Translations under genes and position numbers: made by a program
NCBI GenBank assembly: GCA_017743275.1
Contig: JAGHZG010000173.1
Span: forward strand, 1 to 5,018
Length of the DNA: 5,018 bases
Direction: 5' to 3'
From: Chloroflexota bacterium
GTDB lineage: Bacteria > Chloroflexota > Anaerolineae > B4-G1 > DUEL01
The notes under the pieces: model-generated
Told to the model about the DNA's origin: nothing
What the model saw: the letters and a program-made list of their open reading frames with translations, nothing else
The model's database searches: none
Shown here: in pieces, positions 1 through 4,654 of the stretch
Layout: each line of letters begins with the position of its first letter
Numbering within the stretch: position 1 is the stretch's first letter

Positions 1-659
1 CCTTGATGGCGCACTCCCGCTCCCGACGGGCCCGGGCCTCCTGCGACGAACTCATCCGGGAATCCCAGGACAAACTCTTCGCCTACCACCGCCGCCAGGA
101 CGCCGGGGAGGAGATGGACGCCGCCATCCGGCAGGAGGAGGAAAACCTGAAGGCCCTGCTTCGAGAGCAGAGGGAGCGCCTGGCCGAACTGGAGAAAGAG
201 CGGCAGGTGGACGGCCTGGAGCCGGAACTGGAGGCGGTGGCCCTCATCCTGCCGAAGCCCCCGGCGTTGGAAGCCCCCGGCGCGGGGGAAGAGGCCCGGC
301 GGCGGGTGGAGGAGGCGGGGATGCGGGTGGCGATGAAGTACGAGCGGAGCCAGGGCTGGACCCCTGAGGACGTGAGCCGGGACTTTCTGGGGTACGACAT
401 CCGGTCCACCTCGCCCGCCGGGACCCGGTACATTGAGGTCAAGGCCTTTGCGACCACCGGCCCCCTGGAACTGACGCCCCACGAGTGGCAGATGGCCCGG
501 CGGCTGGGGGAGGCATACTGGCTCTACGTGGTGGAGGACGCCCTGACGGCCCCCCGTCTCCACCGGATACCGGACCCGGCCCGGCGCTACCAGCCCCAGG
601 CCGTGATGGGCGTCGTCAAACTGGTCATTGAGGACTGGAAGGGAGATTCGGAGCGATGA
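1..659 (+). CDS. C-terminal part of a probable helicase with DUF3883 (NOV_C) domain, 5' truncated
   Basis: The reading frame is open to the left edge (first full codon at 3), and I see no convincing ribosome binding site, so this is most likely the tail of a longer gene rather than a complete 218-residue protein. Visible residues (numbered from position 3) start with a basic, helical stretch. A charged coiled coil follows at about 38-68, rich in E, K, R and Q, then a Pro-rich linker at 83-94. A DUF3883-like domain fills about 100-210, with GYDIRS (130-135), RYIEVKAFA (142-150), LTPHEWQMAR (157-166) and YWLYVV (172-177). The D132 and E145-x-K147 pattern resembles a PD-(D/E)XK-type core. In known proteins this coiled coil plus DUF3883 arrangement ends large SNF2-family helicases of DISARM-like loci; the helicase identity is inferred, since no motor motif is in the window. 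It ends in an ATGA overlap with the next gene, implying translational coupling. A stand-alone DUF3883 protein is the alternative. Confidence 0.75.
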   Translation, partial: LMAHSRSRRARASCDELIRESQDKLFAYHRRQDAGEEMDAAIRQEEENLKALLREQRERLAELEKERQVDGLEPELEAVALILPKPPALEAPGAGEEARRRVEEAGMRVAMKYERSQGWTPEDVSRDFLGYDIRSTSPAGTRYIEVKAFATTGPLELTPHEWQMARRLGEAYWLYVVEDALTAPRLHRIPDPARRYQPQAVMGVVKLVIEDWKGDSER

Positions 660-2302
660 CCGGACTCTGGTTGACGACCCAACCCGAAGGGCAGTTCCTG
701 GAACGCAAGAGTTGCTACGACCGGACAGGCGTGACCCCTCGTCCCCGCCCCATCCCCGAGGTGGTGCGCGACGTTGCAGAAGCGCTGGTTGCGATGGCCA
801 ATGCCGACGGCGGGACCATCGTGTTAGGCGTGGAGGACGACGGAGCGGTCACCGGAGTCCCGGACAGGTATCACCCGGACACCGTCCGGCGGCAAATTCA
901 GGACCTCGTCCGCCCCCGGCTCCATTTCCGTTTCTCAGAAGTCCCTCTGGAGGGGCAGCGCGTCTGGGTGTTTGAGACCGATTGGAGCGCAGAGGTGCAT
1001 CAACTCACAGATGGGCGGTATCTTCTGCGGGTGGGCTCCCAGAGCCTGCCCTTCCCGGCCGGGGACATTGAAGCGATGAAACGTTCCCGTCTGCAACGGG
1101 CCACGGAGATGCAGTTCCTTCCCGACGCCACCCTGGCAGACCTGGACCTGGCTCTGGTAGAGGAACTGGCCCACAAAAGCGGGATGCTTCTTCCCCCGGA
1201 GGACCTTCTGGTTCGGTATCAACTGGCCGAGAAGACCAACGGTCAGTTGCGCCTTACCCTGGCCGCCGTGCTTCTCTTTGCCCGAGACCCAACCCGCTGG
1301 CATCCCCGCTGTGGGATAGAATTCATTCGGTGGGAAGGCACCGAACGCCGGACCGGCGCGGAACTGAACATCGTGAAACGCATCCGTATGGAAGCCCCCC
1401 TGGTCCGGCTCCTGGAAGAATCCTACCGGACCATCCAGCAGCACATCCCGGAACGGCAGCGCCTGGTGGACCTGTTCTTTGAGGAGCGGTTGGAATACCC
1501 GCCCTTTGCCTGGCAGGAGGCCATCGTCAACGCCGTGGCGCACCGGGATTACCGCCTCCACGGCATCGGCATAGAGGTCCACCTGTTTGACGACCGAATG
1601 GAAATCTGGAGTCCCGGGGAACTGGTGGAGCCGGTGACCCTGGAACGGCTGAACCGGCGGGAGCGCGTCCACGTCTCCCGCAACCCCCGCATCGTGCGGG
1701 TGCTTGTCGCTTTTGGCTACATGCGGGAACTGGGCGAAGGCATCCCGCGCATGTTTGAAGTGATGGAGCGGGAGGGCCTCCGATCTCCGGAGTTTCGTCT
1801 GGAAGGGGGACGGTTTGTCGTCACCCTGTGGAACACCCCGATTTACCGTCCCGAAACCATGCGGTGGCTCCGACAGTTTGAGGGAAAGAAGTTGACCCCC
1901 AATCAACGGCGTCTTCTGGCCTACGCATATGAGCACGGCAGACGTTTCACCAGCCGGGCGTACCAGAAACTGGTGAACGTGGACCTCTACACCGCCAGCC
2001 GCGACATCAAAGACCTTATGCGCCAGGGCATCGTACAACTCACCCGCCCCCGAGGGCGAGTCTACGAAGTAGTGGCCGAACCCGTGACATCCGAGAAACC
2101 ACCCGAGTTCGTTGCCCTGGAACCCATCTTAAGGGAGCATGGATTTATCAAAAACGAGGACATCAGGAGAGTTTTGAACATTTCTACCTGGCAGGCAAAC
2201 TGGATCGCTCGTAAACTGGTTTCCCTGGGTTGGCTGGAGCCGGAGGGAAAAAAAAAGGGAAGGCGCTATAGGCCAGGCAGGCGTATTATTGAGAGTTCTT
2301 AA
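656..2302 (+). CDS. AlbA_2 (Schlafen-type) / HATPase_c_4 ATP-binding protein with C-terminal winged helices, copy 1
   Basis: 548 residues. Residues about 8-145 form an AlbA_2 domain: the opening E-x-x-F-L-E-R-K pattern (11-18) matches the ExxxxEFK signature, and ANADGGTIVLGVEDDG (49-64) is the typical core strand and turn. Residues about 220-395 resemble HATPase_c_4, with an N-box-like EAIVNAVAHRDY (288-299), DDRMEIWSPGEL (312-323), SRNPRI (341-346) and GEGIPRM (360-366). Two winged-helix-like segments follow, about 412-470 and 487-540, the latter ending in a basic GKKKGRRY wing. The family (COG2865) is annotated as predicted transcriptional regulators or ATP-binding proteins; AlbA_2 relatives bind nucleic acids and some Schlafen proteins cleave RNA. 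No activity can be assigned here. The start is fixed by the ATGA overlap with the upstream gene, with GGGAG at 641-645 as a ribosome site. GC (about 57-58% in two sampled 60-base lines, lower at the 3' end) is below its neighbours. A run of nine A lies near the end (2248-2256). Confidence 0.88.
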   Translation: MTGLWLTTQPEGQFLERKSCYDRTGVTPRPRPIPEVVRDVAEALVAMANADGGTIVLGVEDDGAVTGVPDRYHPDTVRRQIQDLVRPRLHFRFSEVPLEGQRVWVFETDWSAEVHQLTDGRYLLRVGSQSLPFPAGDIEAMKRSRLQRATEMQFLPDATLADLDLALVEELAHKSGMLLPPEDLLVRYQLAEKTNGQLRLTLAAVLLFARDPTRWHPRCGIEFIRWEGTERRTGAELNIVKRIRMEAPLVRLLEESYRTIQQHIPERQRLVDLFFEERLEYPPFAWQEAIVNAVAHRDYRLHGIGIEVHLFDDRMEIWSPGELVEPVTLERLNRRERVHVSRNPRIVRVLVAFGYMRELGEGIPRMFEVMEREGLRSPEFRLEGGRFVVTLWNTPIYRPETMRWLRQFEGKKLTPNQRRLLAYAYEHGRRFTSRAYQKLVNVDLYTASRDIKDLMRQGIVQLTRPRGRVYEVVAEPVTSEKPPEFVALEPILREHGFIKNEDIRRVLNISTWQANWIARKLVSLGWLEPEGKKKGRRYRPGRRIIESS

Positions 2303-2355
2303 GGAGTTATTGAGAGGTCTCGTCAAATTCGGGTGAATAAAACAACTCTCAAAAT
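2286..2355. promoter_or_regulatory. Three copies of a 14-base box (TTATTGAGAGNTCT), possible operator
   Basis: The box occurs at 2286-2299 (overlapping the last codons of the first AlbA_2 gene) and again at 2307-2320, matching 13 of 14 bases with a start-to-start distance of 21 bases, about two helical turns. A third, inverted copy lies at 2342-2355 (11 of 14, with a perfect AACTCTCAA core at 2344-2352). Copies two and three thus make an inverted pair in front of the second AlbA_2 gene. Inference: a binding site for a dimeric regulator, perhaps one of the flanking winged-helix proteins acting on its own operon. The TTGAGA inside copy two could serve as a -35 element, but no good -10 follows at the right distance, so I do not call a promoter. 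Confidence 0.45.
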
Positions 2356-2361
2356 GTACCG

Positions 2362-2368
2362 TAAGGAG
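2362..2368 (+). promoter_or_regulatory. Ribosome binding site (TAAGGAG) for the second AlbA_2 gene
   Basis: TAAGGAG is a strong Shine-Dalgarno match. It lies 5 bases before the ATG at 2374 and 8 bases before the directly following ATG at 2377, so either methionine could be the true start; the second has the more usual spacing. Confidence 0.7.
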
Positions 2369-2373
2369 CGGGT

Positions 2374-4074
2374 ATGATGGTCCCTGAACAACTGCGTCGG
2401 CTCATACAGCAAGGCGAAAGCATGGATGTGGAGTTCAAAGGCGAATCTCAGCGCCCGCTCTCCGATGACGACATTGTCAGGGCGGTAGTGTGTCTGGCGA
2501 ACCGGCCCGGAAGCGCCAGCGGCTGGCTTCTCATCGGCGTGGAGGATGATGGGCGGATCACCGGCGCCCACCCCCGCCACGGGAACAGCACCGACCCCCT
2601 GCGCCTTCAGGCGCTCATTGCCAACCGCACCCGCCCATCCCTTTCCGTCCAGGTGCATGTGGTGCCCCTGCAACCGGAGGGCGTGGAAATCATTGCCATT
2701 GAAGTTCCACCTTCTCGCACCCCTGTCGGCACCGCCGACGGCGCCTATCTGCGGCGCGCCATCGGCGGGCGAGGCAGGCCCGAATGCGTCCCGATGCACT
2801 TCCACGACATCCAGTCCCTGCAGGCCACCCGGGGGCTTCTGGACTACTCCGCCGTAGTCGCGGAAGGCGCCACCTGGGACGATTTGGACCCCCTGGAGTT
2901 TGAGCGCTTCCGGCGGTTTGTGCGGGAAAGCCGGGGACGGGGAGACGAAACCCTTCTGGAACTCCCCGATGAGGAACTGGCGAAGGCCCTGGGCGCTGGG
3001 GAGGCCAACCACGCCGTCACCCGCATTCGCGTGCTGGGCCTGTTGCTTTTTGGCCGGGAAGCGTCTTTGCGCCGTTTTCTCCCTGCCCACGAAGTCGCCT
3101 TTCAGGTGCTTCGGGGAGACCGGGTGGAAGTCAACGAGTTTTTCCGCTATCCCCTGTTGCGCGTGATGGAAGAGGTGCTCCTGCGCTTTCGCGCCCGCTA
3201 CCGCGAAGAGGAGGTTATGGTGGGACTGCTGCGGGTGGGCGTGCCCGAATACTCCGAACGAGCGTTCCGCGAAGCCGTCGCCAACGCCTTGATCCATCGC
3301 GACTACACCCGCCTGGGCGCCGTTCACATCCAGTGGTATGACGACCGCATTGAGGTCACCAACCCCGGCGGCTTCCCGGAAGGGGTGCATTTAGGCAACA
3401 TCCTGGTGACCCCACCCCGCCCCCGCAATCCCCTCTTGGCGGACGCCTTCAAGCGAGCAGGCGTGGTGGAACGCACCGGGCGAGGTATTGACATTCTGTT
3501 CACCGAACAACTCCGCAACGGACGCCCCGCTCCCTCCTACGAGCGGAGCACACCGACAGACGTCGTCCTGGTGCTCCCTGGCGGGCAGGCCAACCTGGCC
3601 TTTGTCCGGCTGGTGGTAGAGGAGAATCAGGCCGGACGCCCGCTGAGGCTGGACGAACTGCTCCTTCTCAATGCCCTCTGGCAGGAGCGGAGCCTGACGG
3701 TGGCGCAGGCCTCCCGCCTTCTGCAAAAGCCCGAACCCGATGCCCGCGCCGCTCTGGAACGGTTGGTGGAAGCCGGCCTGGTGGAGGCCCGGGGCGAACG
3801 CAAAGGGCGCACCTACCACCTCTCGGCAGCCACCTACCGCCGACTGGGGGAGCCTTCCGCCTACGTGCGCCAACGAGGCTTTGAACCGCTGCAGCAAGAG
3901 CAAATGGTGCTCCAGTATGTGCAAAAATACGGGCGCATTACCCGGGCCGAAGCCGCAGAACTGTGCCGTCTCTCTCCCCCTCAAGCCTACCGGCTCTTGC
4001 AGCGCCTGGTGAAAAGCGGTAAACTGGTCCAGCACGGGCGAAAAAAGGGATCCTGGTATGAACGGCAAGCGTAA
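2374..4074 (+). CDS. AlbA_2 (Schlafen-type) / HATPase_c_4 ATP-binding protein with C-terminal winged helices, copy 2
   Basis: 566 residues, same architecture as the preceding gene but clearly diverged. The AlbA_2 domain (about 5-150) opens with GESMDVEFKG (14-23), an exact ExxxxEFK signature, and carries GWLLIGVEDDGRITGA (50-65). The HATPase_c_4-like region (about 235-400) has FREAVANALIHRDY (298-311), DDRIEVTNPGGF (323-334), RNPLLADAF (351-359) and ERTGRGIDIL (366-375), the last being the Gly-rich element expected near a nucleotide site. Winged-helix-like segments sit at about 424-482 (DELLLLNALWQERSLTVAQASRLL) and 505-562, ending in GRKKGSWY. Expected to be soluble and cytoplasmic; no signal peptide or membrane segment is seen. 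The shared domain order with its neighbour suggests an old duplication or paired recruitment, and possibly a heteromeric complex (inference). The start is supported by the TAAGGAG at 2362-2368. A short fossil of the segment encoding residues 483-496 lies downstream at 4349-4396. Biochemical role unknown. Confidence 0.9.
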   Translation: MMVPEQLRRLIQQGESMDVEFKGESQRPLSDDDIVRAVVCLANRPGSASGWLLIGVEDDGRITGAHPRHGNSTDPLRLQALIANRTRPSLSVQVHVVPLQPEGVEIIAIEVPPSRTPVGTADGAYLRRAIGGRGRPECVPMHFHDIQSLQATRGLLDYSAVVAEGATWDDLDPLEFERFRRFVRESRGRGDETLLELPDEELAKALGAGEANHAVTRIRVLGLLLFGREASLRRFLPAHEVAFQVLRGDRVEVNEFFRYPLLRVMEEVLLRFRARYREEEVMVGLLRVGVPEYSERAFREAVANALIHRDYTRLGAVHIQWYDDRIEVTNPGGFPEGVHLGNILVTPPRPRNPLLADAFKRAGVVERTGRGIDILFTEQLRNGRPAPSYERSTPTDVVLVLPGGQANLAFVRLVVEENQAGRPLRLDELLLLNALWQERSLTVAQASRLLQKPEPDARAALERLVEAGLVEARGERKGRTYHLSAATYRRLGEPSAYVRQRGFEPLQQEQMVLQYVQKYGRITRAEAAELCRLSPPQAYRLLQRLVKSGKLVQHGRKKGSWYERQA

Positions 4075-4082
4075 AATAACCA

Positions 4083-4107
4083 CGCGTCGTTACTACATAA
4101 CGACGCG
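4083..4107. terminator. Perfect 10-bp hairpin just after the second AlbA_2 gene, possible terminator or operator
   Basis: CGCGTCGTTA (4083-4092), loop CTACA, TAACGACGCG (4098-4107): a perfect 10-bp stem beginning 9 bases after the stop codon. No U-tract follows on the + strand (GCGCATATATTTG comes next), so intrinsic termination of the upstream transcript would be atypical. On the opposite strand the stem is followed by TGGTTATTTTA, a better tail, though no minus-strand gene is seen to the right. A palindromic protein-binding site is an equal alternative. Confidence 0.45.
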
Positions 4108-4228
4108 CGCATATATTTGCGACAACGGGCAATCGGGCATGATTATGAGCAGGACCGGGTGAAAATGAGTGCAACTGAGGCACGATACCGTCCCTGACCG
4201 GTTGATCTTCCGCCGCAGCAAACGCATT

Positions 4229-4261
4229 ATCCAACCGTCTTAGCCGGTTATCAAACCGTCT
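4229..4261. repeat. 12-base direct repeat pair spaced 21 bases, with interleaved inverted units
   Basis: ATCCAACCGTCT (4229-4240) and ATCAAACCGTCT (4250-4261) match in 11 of 12 bases and lie 21 bases apart. Between them is CGGTT (within 4241-4250), which can pair with either AACCG, giving two alternative 5-bp hairpins (loops of 7 and 4). A related CGGTTGATC lies upstream near 4198-4206. The spacing and mixed orientation fit a regulator binding array, but no regulator is identified. Confidence 0.4.
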
Positions 4262-4269
4262 CCGCAAAT

Positions 4270-4297
4270 TTGTTTCAAAATGAGAGTGTGCGATAAT
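4270..4297 (+). promoter_or_regulatory. Weak sigma70-type promoter candidate upstream of the methylase
   Basis: TTGTTT (4270-4275) and GATAAT (4292-4297) are separated by 16 bases in the most A+T-rich part of the tract. The -10 matches the consensus at five of six positions, the -35 at only three. It would give the methylase mRNA a leader of about 350 bases. Supported by pattern only. Confidence 0.25.
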
Positions 4298-4348
4298 AAA
4301 GACCATCGGCATTCAGAGCACAGTGACCGGGATGAACAACGCCAATCA

Positions 4349-4396
4349 ACCTCTCAGCGGCCACCTACCGCCGCCTGGGGGAGCCCTCCGCCGACG
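4349..4396 (+). pseudogene. Fossil fragment of an AlbA_2-type gene (C-terminal linker region)
   Basis: These 48 bases match 3818-3865 of the second AlbA_2 gene at 43 positions without gaps. Read in the corresponding frame they encode LSAATYRRLGEPSA, identical to residues 483-496 of that protein. Four of the five differences are silent third-position changes and the fifth turns Tyr into Asp. Such a pattern arises when two copies diverge while still coding, so this is better explained as the remnant of a further paralogue (or of an older allele left by recombination) than as a recent partial duplication. I find no clear similarity continuing upstream. Just downstream only GGTTTGAA faintly echoes GGCTTTGAA of the intact gene, after a presumed deletion of about 12 bases. 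Confidence 0.65.
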
Positions 4397-4486
4397 GTTT
4401 GAAATCAGGACACGGATGCACACGGGTCTCACCGATGAGCACGGCAACTACCCGCCAGGGGGCTCCGGTCACGTGCATACAAAATA

Positions 4487-4536
4487 CCGGCAAAGGTATG
4501 CCGGCCGCCAGGCCTGCATGCAGGCTGACAGCCTGC
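4487..4536. repeat. Cluster of overlapping hairpins
   Basis: CCGGCA (4487-4492) pairs with TGCCGG (4499-4504) across a 6-base loop. GCCTGCATGCAGGC (4512-4525) is a perfect 14-base palindrome. GCAGGCT (4520-4526) pairs with AGCCTGC (4530-4536) across a 3-base loop. The last two share bases and cannot form together, so the RNA would have alternative folds. A structured leader or the core of a repeat element are both possible. Confidence 0.4.
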
Positions 4537-4572
4537 GCTACGTCATCTGCAAACCGATGCGGGTAGTAGTTA

Positions 4573-4612
4573 CATCCGTGAACATCCATACCATCCGTGC
4601 CCATCCGTGTCC
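4573..4612. repeat. Four ~10-base tandem units of CATCCGTG type
   Basis: CATCCGTG occurs at 4573-4580, 4592-4599 and 4602-4609, with a degenerate CATCCATA at 4583-4590. Starts are thus 10, 9 and 10 bases apart, close to one helical turn. The array ends about 32 bases before the methylase ribosome site and forms the right arm of the inverted-repeat segment; the left arm has related CACGG units in the opposite orientation (from 4411). Confidence 0.55.
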
Positions 4613-4643
4613 CATTGAACCGAATCCACCGGTAGCCAGAAAC

Positions 4644-4648
4644 GGAGA
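4644..4648 (+). promoter_or_regulatory. Ribosome binding site (GGAGA) for the methylase
   Basis: GGAGA lies 6 bases before the ATG at 4655. An in-frame TAG at 4649-4651 excludes any start further upstream, so this site and the stop together fix the methylase start. Confidence 0.7.
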
Positions 4649-4654
4649 TAGACT

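Larger units (their letters stand above)
4408..4612. repeat. Segment bounded by 11-base inverted repeats, MITE-like or structured repeat
   Basis: GGACACGGATG (4408-4418) is the exact reverse complement of CATCCGTGTCC (4602-4612), enclosing 183 bases. Further inside, AACTACCCG near 4446-4454 is loosely mirrored by CGGGTAGTAGTT near 4560-4571, so the arms are imperfectly complementary over a longer stretch. The interior holds several hairpins and no convincing gene. Motifs of the kind CATCCGTG repeated at short intervals are, from memory, scattered in intergenic regions of several bacterial phyla. Target-site duplications are not evident, so mobility is unproven. Confidence 0.45.
4075..4654. 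other. 580-base non-coding tract between the AlbA_2 pair and the methylase
   Basis: No convincing gene is seen on either strand. In order, the tract holds a strong hairpin (4083-4107), a 12-base direct repeat pair 21 bases apart (4229-4261), a weak promoter candidate (4270-4297), a fossil of an AlbA_2-type coding segment (4349-4396), and a segment bounded by 11-base inverted repeats (4408-4612) with internal hairpins and short tandem repeats. It is visibly richer in A+T than the flanking genes. The gap is striking because the first two genes overlap and the second and third are only 71 bases apart. The content reads as a recombination scar between the AlbA_2 pair and the methylase rather than an ordinary spacer. 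Confidence 0.7.

Noticed and set aside
935..2038. Long minus-strand ORF opposite the first AlbA_2 gene
   Set aside because: A shadow of a GC-rich gene; the + strand frame carries clear domain signatures, this one carries none.
2310..2340. Promoter in the spacer between the AlbA_2 genes (TTGAGA plus TGAATA)
   Set aside because: The -10 candidate matches consensus poorly and the spacing is 18 or more bases; kept only as a remark under the box feature.
2323..3390. Long minus-strand ORF opposite the second AlbA_2 gene
   Set aside because: Also a shadow: low-complexity Gly, Ala, Gln and His-rich composition without recognisable motifs.
4125..4145. Short direct repeat CGGGCA near the start of the non-coding tract, considered as a CRISPR-like or att-like signal
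   Set aside because: Only two 6-base copies 8 bases apart, with no spacer structure, tRNA or integrase nearby.
3938..4312. Minus-strand ORF of 124 residues covering the first part of the non-coding tract
   Set aside because: It runs into the coding region of the second AlbA_2 gene, has no ribosome site, and its RRFDN/RRLDN repetition simply reflects the 21-base DNA repeat.
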